From: Streptomyces sp. NBC_01497
GTDB lineage: Bacteria; Actinomycetota; Actinomycetes; Streptomycetales; Streptomycetaceae
Assembly: GCF_036250695.1 (NCBI RefSeq)
Contig: NZ_CP109427.1
Span: forward strand, 868,001 to 932,000
DNA: 64,000 bases
Reading direction: 5' to 3'
Position numbers and translations under genes: made by a program. The notes under the pieces were generated by a model. That model was not told the origin of the DNA. It saw only the letters and a program-made list of their open reading frames with translations, and did no database searches. Positions 25,210-34,067 of this stretch are shown piece by piece (the first letter of the stretch is position 1; every line of letters starts with the position of its first letter).

Positions 25210-27980
25210 GCTTCGAGCACCCCGACGCCTGGCACGCGCCGGCCACGTACTGGTTCTGGCAGCGCGTACCGTCGAAGCGGGAGATCCGGGAGCAGTTGGA
25301 CACCCTGGCCGGGGCGGGTTTCGGCTCGTTCCAGATCCAGACCCGGTTGTCCTTCCCCCGCGAGGAGTACCTGGGCGACGCGTATCTCGCCGCGGTGCGC
25401 CTGGCCGCCGACGAAGCCGCCGCCCGGGGCCTGATGATGGGGCTGTACGACGAGTACAACTGGTTGTCGGGGCATGCCGGCGGCCGCACGGTGGCGGGCC
25501 GGGACGAGCTGCGCGAGCGGCACATGTTCTTCTCCACCTCCGCCTCCACCTCCGCCTCCGCCGCGCCGGCGGACGATGGGGCCGCCGAGTGCGCCGTCGA
25601 CGGCATCAGGGCCAAGGACGTCGACCACCTTCTCGGCCCCGGGAAGAACTGGGTCTTCGAGGACGCGGAGATCCGTTGGGACCAGTGGGAGATCGTCGCC
25701 GCGCTGGCGCATCCGGAGGGCTCGGTCACCGACGCGGACTCCGTCGTCGACGTCACCGCGCACGCGTACTTCGCGGACACCGGCGGATCGGGCTGCCGGG
25801 TGCGCGTCCCGCTCGACGTCGTCGGTCCCGGCAGGGCGGTGACGGTCTTCGTCGCGGCGCGGTGCGCCTCCAGCAGAATGATCAACTACCTGCTCCCCGA
25901 GGCCGCGGAGCGCTTCCTCGACGTGGGTTACGAGCCCTACGCCGCCGCCCTCGGGCACCACCTCGGCAGCACGGTCAGCTACGTGTTCTTCGATCAGCCC
26001 CACGCCTGCTTCTACGGCTGGCGGCAGCAGGACGAGCAGCCCGCCCACCTCACCTCCTCGCTGATGTACGCACCGGCCGTCGTCCCGCTGGACCGCAGGG
26101 AACTCCTGGCGCTGGCACGGGACATCGGGCCGGCGACGGCCGCCTGGCGCTGCGCGTTCTTCGAGCGGTACGCGGCCCTCGGCATCGACGCGTTCTTCGG
26201 CACCCTGTCGCGCTGGTGCGGAAGCCACGGTGTCGCCCTGTCGGGGCACGAGGTGCTCGGCTTTGTCTCCTCGTGGAACCCGACCGACACGATCATCACC
26301 GAGGACACCCGGACGAACTTCGGCTCCGACTACTTCGGCCTGGACCGCCACCGTGACCTCACCGCCGTCGACGCGCGCAACGAACACCCCCAGATCAGCG
26401 CCAAGTTCGGGGATTCGATGGCCCGGTCCAACGGCCGGTCCGGGTGCCTGGTCGAGCAGTACTTCGCGCGCACCGAGACGGGATCGCACTTCGCGGAGGG
26501 GCGCTGGGAGCTCACGCTCGGCGAGCTGAGAAACCAGACGGTACGACACCATCTGCTCGGCGCACGCCAGTTGCTGACCCACGCGTTCTGGCTGACGGAC
26601 GGCCGGGACACGGCGCCGGAGGAGACCCGCCCCGGCACCGGGGACGGCGCTACGGCCGTGGACGCGGGCCCGCCCGCGGTGTTCACCGATCCGGCCTTCG
26701 ACTTCCCTCCTGGCGTGAACTTCGAGCCATGGTTCAGCCACCACCTCGCGTTCGCGGAGGAGTCCGGCCGGCTGTCCGAGTTCCTGGACGGCGCGGATCC
26801 GTTGAACGAGATCGCGCTGCTCTATCCACTGCGTACCGCCTGGGCCGGTGGACCCGCCCACCCCTACGGCGCCCATTTCGCGTTCTGGGCCGAGCACCTG
26901 GCCCGCGCGGGCTACGACTTCAGCGTCGTCGACGAGCGGGACGTCAGGGACGGACGGCTGCGGGAGCGGTGCGCGACGCTCATCCTGCCGGGCGTCTCGG
27001 TGGTCGCTGACATCGCGACCGTCGAAGCGCTGGCGAAGTTCACCGCGGACGGCGGGACCGTGCTGGCCTCGGGCCCGCTGCCGACGGCGGCTCAGAACGG
27101 CGGAAGTGGTATCCAGGAGAGCGAGCGGGAACTGGCCGGGCGGGTCGCGGACCTCGTCGGCGGCCCCCGGGCGGCGCACTGGCCGGATCTCCCGTCCGGC
27201 GAGGACGTGGACGCCCGGCTCACCGCCGCCGTGACAGGTCACCCGCAGATCGAGTCGGACGCCGACGTGTGGTCGGTGCGGCGGCGCGACGACGACGGGT
27301 TCCGGATCGCGCTGTTCAACGACGGCGCCGGGCGCCGCGTGGTGAGCGTACGGCCGGCGTCACTGCCGGCCGGGGTCACGCGCTGGGAGGCCGCGACGGG
27401 GCTCAGGAGCGCGCCGCGCGAGGTGACGGAGTCGCTGACGCTCACCCTGGAGGCGGGCGAACTCGTCTGCCTGCACCTCACGGAGGGCACCGGCGAGGTC
27501 CGCGGGACGCCCGCCACCCTGGTACTCGACCAGGGGTGGACCCTGCAGGTGGCAGGTGTGCCGCGCCAACCGGTCGACGTGTACCGGGGCTGGGAACAGC
27601 AGGGCCTGCCCGCCTTCGCGGGGACGGGCGAGTACCGCACGGTCTTCGACCTGCCGCTCGCCGGCCCGCGATCCGGCGCGGGGTCCGGTGGCGCGGAAGC
27701 GGGCGGCGAGGAGGCCGGTGGCGGGAACCCCGCCGAGGAGTGGCCGCAGTGGGAGCTGCACCTGCCGGGTGTCGAGGCGTCCGCCGAGGCGGAGCTCAAC
27801 GGCGTCGTGGTCGGGCGGTGGGGCTGGGGGCCGTTCCGCTGTGTCTTCCCGGCGGGGGTTCTGCGCCGCCACGGCAACGAGCTCACCGTGAAGGTGGCGT
27901 CGACGGCGGCGAACCGGTACGCCCCGGCGGGCCGACCGAGCGGCCTCGTACGGCCGCCGCGGCTGCGCCCGAAGCTCTGA
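25206..27980 (+). CDS. GH106-like glycoside hydrolase, large
   Basis: 924 aa, no signal peptide. N-terminal barrel with TYWFWQRVPSKREIREQLD, GAGFGSFQIQTRL and LYDEYNWLSGHAGGRTV. This pattern is seen in GH106-type alpha-L-rhamnosidases and related uncharacterised hydrolases. A flavodoxin/amidotransferase-like segment (LILPGVSVVADIATVEALAK, about residue 595) and a C-terminal GH2-type sugar-binding beta domain (AELNGVVVGRWGWGPFRC) follow. The low-complexity stretch of Ser/Ala near residue 115 is odd. Coupled by ATGA overlap to the NCS1 permease, so it should act inside the cell on what that permease brings in. The substrate is unknown. Confidence 0.7.
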   Translation: MSFEHPDAWHAPATYWFWQRVPSKREIREQLDTLAGAGFGSFQIQTRLSFPREEYLGDAYLAAVRLAADEAAARGLMMGLYDEYNWLSGHAGGRTVAGRDELRERHMFFSTSASTSASAAPADDGAAECAVDGIRAKDVDHLLGPGKNWVFEDAEIRWDQWEIVAALAHPEGSVTDADSVVDVTAHAYFADTGGSGCRVRVPLDVVGPGRAVTVFVAARCASSRMINYLLPEAAERFLDVGYEPYAAALGHHLGSTVSYVFFDQPHACFYGWRQQDEQPAHLTSSLMYAPAVVPLDRRELLALARDIGPATAAWRCAFFERYAALGIDAFFGTLSRWCGSHGVALSGHEVLGFVSSWNPTDTIITEDTRTNFGSDYFGLDRHRDLTAVDARNEHPQISAKFGDSMARSNGRSGCLVEQYFARTETGSHFAEGRWELTLGELRNQTVRHHLLGARQLLTHAFWLTDGRDTAPEETRPGTGDGATAVDAGPPAVFTDPAFDFPPGVNFEPWFSHHLAFAEESGRLSEFLDGADPLNEIALLYPLRTAWAGGPAHPYGAHFAFWAEHLARAGYDFSVVDERDVRDGRLRERCATLILPGVSVVADIATVEALAKFTADGGTVLASGPLPTAAQNGGSGIQESERELAGRVADLVGGPRAAHWPDLPSGEDVDARLTAAVTGHPQIESDADVWSVRRRDDDGFRIALFNDGAGRRVVSVRPASLPAGVTRWEAATGLRSAPREVTESLTLTLEAGELVCLHLTEGTGEVRGTPATLVLDQGWTLQVAGVPRQPVDVYRGWEQQGLPAFAGTGEYRTVFDLPLAGPRSGAGSGGAEAGGEEAGGGNPAEEWPQWELHLPGVEASAEAELNGVVVGRWGWGPFRCVFPAGVLRRHGNELTVKVASTAANRYAPAGRPSGLVRPPRLRPKL

Positions 27981-28025
27981 CGTTCCCCGGGCCGGGCGGC
28001 GACCGGCCGCCCGGCCCGGGGAACG
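27981..28025 (+). terminator. 20-bp perfect hairpin after rbsK operon
   Basis: Two fully complementary 20-base arms (27981-28000 and 28006-28025) with the 5-base loop GACCG begin immediately after the glycosidase stop codon. It is one of the strongest hairpins in the window and can act in both directions, since the GH20 gene converges from the right. Confidence 0.85.
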
Positions 28026-28156
28026 CGTACACCGGCACGGTCACGGCGGCGGCCGGCGCGCGCGATCCGGAGGTGCGCCGGGACGGCCCGGCGCGCGGGG
28101 GCCCGCTTCTGCCCGCAGGGGTCCGATCAGCGCGCGCCACCGTGTCGTACGCCGGC

Positions 28157-29971
28157 TCAGCCCATCGGACGACCGGGGACGCCGGGCCGGCGCTCCCAGG
28201 GGCGCGGCCCCTCGGGGCGCCGGTAGTCCACACCCATCGCGTCCAGCCGCTCGTAGTGCCCGGCCATGCGCGCCTCGAAGTCAGCCAGGTCGCGTTCCGC
28301 GGGGGGCGGGAGGTGCGACCAGGTCACCTCGGCCAGCGCGGCGAGCCGGGGGAAGACCTGGTAGTCGAGACGCTGCGGGCTGTCCATCGCCTCGGTCCAG
28401 GCGTTGCCCTGGGCGCCGGCCACCCGGCGCGCCTCCTCCTCGCTCAGTTCGGCGGGTACCGGTTCGAAGCGGTAGACGTCCGCGAGGGTGCGCACGTAGC
28501 CGATCGGCACCGGCTCCCCCTCGGCGGCCTGCCGGTGATCCAGGTAGAGGTGCTCCTCGGGGCACATCACCGCCGCGTGGCCCGCCCGTGCGGCCGCGAC
28601 GCCACCCGCGAAACCACGCCACGACAGGACCACGGTGTCCTCGGGCAGGTCACGGGCGCCGGGCGCGGAGTGTTGCGCGCCCACGTCGGCCCGTACGGCC
28701 CCGGACACCGCCCCGAAGCCCTCCCCCGCTTCGGCCCACGACGAGGCGAGCGCCCCCGCGCCGGAACGCGGGGCACGGCGGTCCATGATCTCGTCCCACC
28801 CCGCCGGTGTGCGCCCGCGCTCGGTGAGCCACTCGGCGAAGTGCCGTACCAGCCAGTGCTGGAGGGAGATCTCGTCGTCCAGTCCGAGTTCCTCGATGCG
28901 CAGTTGGACGGCCGCCGACTCCCGCCACTGCCCCATGGGGCACTCGTCGGCGCCGATGTGCACGTACGGGCCGGGGAAGATCTCCAGGATCTCTTCGAGG
29001 ACGTGCTCGTAGAAGCGGATCGTCTCCTCGGACGGGTTCAGCACGTTGGGGCTGAGTCCCCACTCCGTCCACACCCGCAGGTCACCGGTATCCACCACGT
29101 CGGTGACGCCCAGTTCGGGGTGGGCCGCGACGGCGGCCTGGGAGTGGGCGGGCACATCGATCTCCGGCACGACGGTGATGTGCCGAACCGCCGCGTAGGC
29201 CACGATCTCCCGCAGGTCGTCCTGGGTGTAGTAACCGCCGTGCGGCCGCTCGTCCCAGAGAGTCGAGCCCTGGAGTCCGAGCCTGCTGCGCTCGCGCCAC
29301 CCGCCGGTTCCGGTCAGCCGGGGGTAGCGCTTGATCTCGACGCGCCAGCCCTGGTCGTCCGTCAGGTGCAGTTGCAGGACGTTGAGTTTGTGGGCCGCCA
29401 TCAGGTCGATGTAGCGCAGTACGCCGTCCTTGGGCAGGAAGTGACGTGCCACGTCGAGCATCAGCCCCCGCCACCGGAACCGGGGGGCGTCCTCGATGAC
29501 GCCCCCCGGCAGGGCCCACGCGCGGTCCCCCGCTCGGGGCAGCGGCGCGCGCCGGCAGGCCTCGGGGCCGAGCAGTTGACGCAGCGTCTGGGCACCCCAG
29601 AACAGCCCGGCCGGCCCGCCGCCCAGGAGGGTCACCGCGTCGGCCCCGATGTCGAGCCGGTAACTCTCGGGGCCCCGCTCCGCTCCCGCCTGTTCGTCGA
29701 GGCCGAGCCGGATCGTACGGCTCGCCGGCACGCGGTCCGTCCCGCCGGGTCCGCCGGAGTCCGGTGGGTCCAGCGGCAGACCGGTGGCGGCCCCCACCGT
29801 GGCGCGCAGCCAGCGCGCCACGTCCTCGGCGCCGGGTCCCGCGGCGAGTCGCGTCCGCGCGTCCAGGAGGAACTCTTCGCCTGTGGGGGCCGCGGCCTGA
29901 CGCAGCGGCAGAGGAAGCAGGGCGCGGCTGCCCTCGGGGCCGGGCCGCGGTGATGTGTTCGTGGCGTTCAT
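28157..29971 (-). CDS. Beta-N-acetylhexosaminidase, GH20
   Basis: 604 aa. The N-terminal GH20b domain is followed by the catalytic barrel from about residue 165 (APRFRWRGLMLDVARHF). The catalytic Asp-Glu pair is in YVHIGADECPMGQW. LNVLQLHLTDDQGWRVEIK is also diagnostic. It removes terminal GlcNAc or GalNAc, for instance from chitooligosaccharides or peptidoglycan fragments. No clear signal peptide, so cytoplasmic action is likely. ATG at 29971 after GGGAGAG. It is divergent from the aminotransferase gene; the 366-bp region 29972-30337 shows no obvious regulatory repeat. Confidence 0.9.
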   Translation of the reverse strand: MNATNTSPRPGPEGSRALLPLPLRQAAAPTGEEFLLDARTRLAAGPGAEDVARWLRATVGAATGLPLDPPDSGGPGGTDRVPASRTIRLGLDEQAGAERGPESYRLDIGADAVTLLGGGPAGLFWGAQTLRQLLGPEACRRAPLPRAGDRAWALPGGVIEDAPRFRWRGLMLDVARHFLPKDGVLRYIDLMAAHKLNVLQLHLTDDQGWRVEIKRYPRLTGTGGWRERSRLGLQGSTLWDERPHGGYYTQDDLREIVAYAAVRHITVVPEIDVPAHSQAAVAAHPELGVTDVVDTGDLRVWTEWGLSPNVLNPSEETIRFYEHVLEEILEIFPGPYVHIGADECPMGQWRESAAVQLRIEELGLDDEISLQHWLVRHFAEWLTERGRTPAGWDEIMDRRAPRSGAGALASSWAEAGEGFGAVSGAVRADVGAQHSAPGARDLPEDTVVLSWRGFAGGVAAARAGHAAVMCPEEHLYLDHRQAAEGEPVPIGYVRTLADVYRFEPVPAELSEEEARRVAGAQGNAWTEAMDSPQRLDYQVFPRLAALAEVTWSHLPPPAERDLADFEARMAGHYERLDAMGVDYRRPEGPRPWERRPGVPGRPMG

Positions 29972-30337
29972 GCTGGCGGAGCTCTCCCAATTGTCGTCGG
30001 TTCCGGCATACGGGACCGGCCTCCCGGGCGGGCCGCCCGCGCGTGTCACCGCGCCGGCTCCCCGTCCCGCGAGCCGGGGCCGATCTGGTGGGCGGACCCC
30101 GGGCACCGGCCCGTGCCCGGGTCGCGGTCCCGGCCCGAAGGGAGCGAAGGGAGAGGGGCGCGGGGAATTCGGCAGGCACTTGTGAGCGAATTCCGCTGTT
30201 GCGCGGATCACATTCGCAGCCCAACTCTCCCCCTTTCTGGTCACATGCCCGTGGTGCATACTTCAGGGGCCAGCCCCCTCTTACGCAAATGCCACGAAGT
30301 CGACCGGAGTTGAGTCTCCGAAGGAGTCGATCGCCGC

Positions 30338-31507
30338 ATGCCGCAGCATTCCTCCCCCAGCAATGACAGTGACGTCGTCGTACCTTTCCGGGACCTCCGA
30401 CGGCTGCACAGAATAGGTGGGGATTCATCACGGGCTGCCCTGCTCACAGCTCTGGATTCGGCTGATTTCGCCCGTCCCAACCGGCTCATTCGGGAATTCG
30501 AGGAACGCTACGCCGAATTCTGCGGAGCCCGGCATGTCATCGCGACCTCCAGTGGTTCCTCGGCGCTCCTCCTGGCCTACCTGACCCTCGGGATCGGGCC
30601 CGGCGACAACATCGTCACCGTCCCCAACACGTTCGTCGCCACGGCGGAGGCGGCCCTGCTGCTCGGCGCCGAGGTCCGGCTGGCCGACATCGACCCGGCC
30701 ACCCACACGGTCGACGAGGCCGCAGCCCTCGACCTGCTGACGCCCCGTACGAAGGCAGTGGTACCGCTGCACACGTACGGGCGGCTCGCCGCCGTCGACG
30801 GCCTCGCCGACGCGTGCCGCGAGCGTGGCATCGCCCTCGTCGAGGAGGCGTGCCACGCCCACGGCGCCGTGCGCGGGGGCCGCAGCGCCGGGTCGTTCGG
30901 CGACTGCGCGGTCTACAGCTTCGGTCCGACCAAGACCTTCGCGGGTATGGGCGAAGGCGGCGCCGTGGTGACGAACGACGACGAACTCGCCGCCCGATTG
31001 CGGGCCATGAACAGCCACGGTCTCGAAGGCTCGCTCCACACCTCGCTCGGCCTCAGCTTCCGCATGCACCCGATGGAGGCCGCCTACCTGACGGCCCGCC
31101 TCGAACTGCTGCCGGCGATGCTCAAGGAGCGGCGGGAGGTCGCCGCGCTCTACAACGAGGCGTTCTCGCCCTTCGGGGTGGTGCACAACACCGATGTCCC
31201 CGACCTGGCCGAGCACGGCCTGTACGTGTACGTGATCGACGTGCCCGACCGGGACGCCTTCTGCCGGCACCTGACGTCCGCCGGGGTCGGCTGGGACATC
31301 CACTACCGCGCGGCACTGCACCAGCAGCCCGCACACCGTGAGCGCTTCCGTTCCAGCGTGCTGCCCTCCTGCGACACGCGGATGCGGGAGATCGTGTCGC
31401 TGCCGATGATCGCCGGGCTGACGGACCGGGAGGTCGCCCGGGTGATCGACGTCGTCACCGACGCGCTCGGCGAGGTCACGACGGCACCCGCGGCAGCCGG
31501 GGCGTGA
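30338..31507 (+). CDS. DegT/DnrJ/EryC1/StrS family aminotransferase
   Basis: 389 aa. The PLP-binding Lys is in VYSFGPTKTFAGMGEGG, about residue 206. ATSSGSSALLLAYLTLGIGPGD and PNTFVATAEAALLLGAEV are the conserved N-terminal motifs. These enzymes aminate keto-sugars or cyclitols, and a few make AHBA or other amino acids. GAAGGAG precedes the ATG. The 3' end overlaps the end of the convergent enolase gene by 32 bases. With no nucleotide-sugar genes next to it, the substrate is likelier a small keto compound made by the facing cupin, kinase and enolase genes. Confidence 0.85.
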   Translation: MPQHSSPSNDSDVVVPFRDLRRLHRIGGDSSRAALLTALDSADFARPNRLIREFEERYAEFCGARHVIATSSGSSALLLAYLTLGIGPGDNIVTVPNTFVATAEAALLLGAEVRLADIDPATHTVDEAAALDLLTPRTKAVVPLHTYGRLAAVDGLADACRERGIALVEEACHAHGAVRGGRSAGSFGDCAVYSFGPTKTFAGMGEGGAVVTNDDELAARLRAMNSHGLEGSLHTSLGLSFRMHPMEAAYLTARLELLPAMLKERREVAALYNEAFSPFGVVHNTDVPDLAEHGLYVYVIDVPDRDAFCRHLTSAGVGWDIHYRAALHQQPAHRERFRSSVLPSCDTRMREIVSLPMIAGLTDREVARVIDVVTDALGEVTTAPAAAGA

Positions 31508-32756
31508 ACGCGCGGGGCCCCGGATAGACCGCCCGGGGCCCCAGCGCCTCCGCGATCCTCAGCAACTGGTTGTACTTGGCGACCCGTTCGCCCCGCACGG
31601 GTGCGCCGCTCTTGAGCTGCCCGCAGCCGGACGCGACCGCCAGGTCGGCGACGGCGGTGTCGTCCGTCTCACCGGTGCGGTGGCTCACCACGCAGCGGTA
31701 CCCCGACGCGTGGGCGAGCCCGATCGCGTCGAGGGTCTCGGTGACGGTGCCGGCCTGGCCCGGTTTGGCGAGGAAGGCGTTGGCCGCCCCGCGTTCGACA
31801 CCGTCGCGCAGCCGCTCGGCCCCCGTCAGGAACAGCGCGTCGCCGACGAGCTGCACCCGGTGGCCGATCAGCCGGGTCAACTCGCTCCAGCCGGCCCAGT
31901 CCTCGCCCCCGAGGGGGTCTTCCAGGGAGACCAGCGGGTAGGAGCCGAGCCAGTCGCCGTAGACGTAGGCCATGCCCTCCGCGTCGCGCACGCGCCCCGC
32001 GAAGTCGTAGCGGCCGTCGGGGCGCGGACTGATCCCCACGTCGAGGGCGAGGCCGACGTCCCGCCCCGGTTCCAGGCCCGCGGCCTCGATCGCGGCGCTC
32101 ACCCAGTCCAGGGCCACGCGGTCGTCCGGGACCGGCGGGGCATAGCTGCCCTCGTCGGTGGTGGGAGCGGCCACACCCGCCTTCGCCAGCACCGCCCCCA
32201 GGGCGTGCCAGATCTCCGCGCCCCAGCGGACGGCCTCCCCGAGGTCCGGGGCACCCAGGGGAACGATCATGAACTCCTGCACGGCGGCCGCCCCGTTCCC
32301 CCGGGCGCCGCTGAGCACGTTCATCAGCGGTACGGGCAGGACGTGCGCGTCCGGGCCGCCGAGGTGGGCCGCGAGCGGCAGCCCGCGCGCGTCGGCCGCC
32401 GCACGGGCCACCGCGAGCGAGACGCCGAGCAGGACGTTCCCGCCGAGCCGCGACTTGAGCGGTGTGCCGTCCAGAGCGATCAGCAACGAGTCCAGCTCGC
32501 GCTGGTCCAGGGCGGAGCGCCCGCTCAGCGCGGGTTCGACCTCCTGGGCCACCGAGGCGATCGCGGTACGCAGCCCCTGACCCGCGTACCGCGTGCCGCC
32601 GTCACGGATCTCGGCCGCGAACGCCCCGGTGGTCACCGCGCCGGCGACGGAGGCCCGGCCCGTCGCGCCGCGCGCCAGCCGGACGTCCACCTCCAGGGCG
32701 GGCACGCCCCGCCCGTCGAGGATCTCCCGGGCCCGTACCGTACGAATCACGCTCAT
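31476..32756 (-). CDS. Atypical enolase paralogue
   Basis: 426 aa. Clear enolase fold: AREILDGRGVPALEVDV, AVQEFMIVPLGAP, LALDVGIS, VSLEDPLGGEDWAGW, SHRTGETDD and GQLKSGAPVRGERVAKYNQ. Metal ligands Asp (LALDV), Glu (LEDP) and Asp (LVGD), and both catalytic Lys (LAKPGQ, GQLKSG), are kept. However, the mobile loop SGASTG is changed to AGAVTTG, the catalytic His of the GGxHAD loop is lost (SGARGNG), and GDEGGFAP is TDEGSYAP. So it is not the housekeeping glycolytic enzyme; it may dehydrate or otherwise process another phosphorylated acid. Last gene of the cupin-kinase-enolase operon. Confidence 0.85.
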   Translation of the reverse strand: MSVIRTVRAREILDGRGVPALEVDVRLARGATGRASVAGAVTTGAFAAEIRDGGTRYAGQGLRTAIASVAQEVEPALSGRSALDQRELDSLLIALDGTPLKSRLGGNVLLGVSLAVARAAADARGLPLAAHLGGPDAHVLPVPLMNVLSGARGNGAAAVQEFMIVPLGAPDLGEAVRWGAEIWHALGAVLAKAGVAAPTTDEGSYAPPVPDDRVALDWVSAAIEAAGLEPGRDVGLALDVGISPRPDGRYDFAGRVRDAEGMAYVYGDWLGSYPLVSLEDPLGGEDWAGWSELTRLIGHRVQLVGDALFLTGAERLRDGVERGAANAFLAKPGQAGTVTETLDAIGLAHASGYRCVVSHRTGETDDTAVADLAVASGCGQLKSGAPVRGERVAKYNQLLRIAEALGPRAVYPGPRAFTPRLPRVPS

Positions 32757-32840
32757 CGTTCGTTCCTTCCGTGCTCGTGCGCCCCCGCTCCGCGCGGGGC
32801 CGAGGGTCGTCCACGCCCGGTCCGTCGCCGGTCGGCGGGC

Positions 32841-34067
32841 TCATGCCGTCGGGACACCGTCCGGCGCTCCGATCAACCCGAGGTGGGCGACCGGATCGGG
32901 CTCCCGCCCCCGGTCGAGCCCGTCGAGCAGGTCCGTCATCAGCACCGCGCCGTTGAGGAAGAGTCCGAGCGAGCGGTTGTACCGCACGGCCGGCGCCTCG
33001 GCACGGTCCGAGAGCCGGCACGCGGACTCCGCGAGGACGTGCGACGCGTGGGCGAACAGCAGGCGGTGCACCCACGGCCCGGGCGGAAAGCCGGCGTCGG
33101 CGAGCATCGTCCAGACCTCCGGCAGCAGCTCCAGAAAACCCGCCGTGGCGGCCCGCAGCGGGCTCGGCACCGCGCCGGCGACGGTGTACGAGCCGGGGCC
33201 CGCCGAGTCGAGCGCGAAGCCCGCGCGCATGGTGTCGTCGAACAGCGTGACGGTGAACAGCATCTTGGCGAGGTCGTAGACGACGTCCCACGGCGTGAGC
33301 ACGCCCCTCGGGTCGAGGAGCCGGAAACCGGGGCCACCGCCGGGCGGCGGGACCAGGATGTTGCGCAGGTTCAGGTCACCGTGCACCGGCTGCGAGAGCG
33401 GACTGCCCGCGAACAACGCGGTGACGTTCGCCGATTCGGCCCTGCGGACCAGCTCGCGCAGACCGTACGCCCGGCGTCCGCCGACCGTGACGTGCGGGTC
33501 TTCGAGGAGGTCGGCGGGCAAGTGGCGCTCCAGGATCCACCGACGGCGCGTCAGGCGCTCCAGGTACATCGACTGCCACAGCCGCTCCGGCCCGGGCGCC
33601 ACGACACGGCCGTACCCGTCCGCGACGAGCGCCCGCAGCACCGGGCCCAGCAGCTCCGGCACGCTCCCGCCCCCGCGCAGGGCCTCGACCAGCGTGGGCC
33701 AGGGGTAGTAGGTCAGCACATAGGCCGACCACGCGCGGCGGTGCGCCGAGTGCAGGATCGCCGCGTACGACCCCGCGACGCCGGGAGCGGTCCGCTCCAG
33801 CAGCTCCTGCTGCCGCTGCTTGGCACGGAAGGTCTTGAGCCCGTGCCCGTCGACGCGTTCCGAGGCCGGCTGGAGGCATTTCAGCACCACCTGTTCGCCG
33901 TCGGCGGTCGTGGCCAGGGCGCACGCGGAATCCGAACCGCCGTCCTTGAGGACGCGCACCAATGTGAGACCGAAGTGCGCCGCGGCCTCCTCCAGCGGGC
34001 CGGCCGACGGCGCCTGCGGGCCGCCGCTGTGCGCGGCGGCCCCGGCCTCGTGGGGCGCAGCCGTCAC
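32841..34067 (-). CDS. APH-like small-molecule kinase
   Basis: 408 aa. Catalytic loop QPVHGDLNLRNILVPP with Asp and Asn in place. The usual DFG/DxE is replaced by LLDPRGVLTPWDVVYDLAKM, which still supplies an Asp. An ATP-binding N-lobe has VRVLKDGGSDSACALATT and the Lys in QVVLKCLQPA. Resembles choline/aminoglycoside kinases more than known resistance enzymes. The GTG at 34067 overlaps the cupin stop by 4 bases. As the middle gene between a cupin and an enolase, it probably phosphorylates the metabolite that the enolase then uses. Confidence 0.75.
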   Translation of the reverse strand: MTAAPHEAGAAAHSGGPQAPSAGPLEEAAAHFGLTLVRVLKDGGSDSACALATTADGEQVVLKCLQPASERVDGHGLKTFRAKQRQQELLERTAPGVAGSYAAILHSAHRRAWSAYVLTYYPWPTLVEALRGGGSVPELLGPVLRALVADGYGRVVAPGPERLWQSMYLERLTRRRWILERHLPADLLEDPHVTVGGRRAYGLRELVRRAESANVTALFAGSPLSQPVHGDLNLRNILVPPPGGGPGFRLLDPRGVLTPWDVVYDLAKMLFTVTLFDDTMRAGFALDSAGPGSYTVAGAVPSPLRAATAGFLELLPEVWTMLADAGFPPGPWVHRLLFAHASHVLAESACRLSDRAEAPAVRYNRSLGLFLNGAVLMTDLLDGLDRGREPDPVAHLGLIGAPDGVPTA

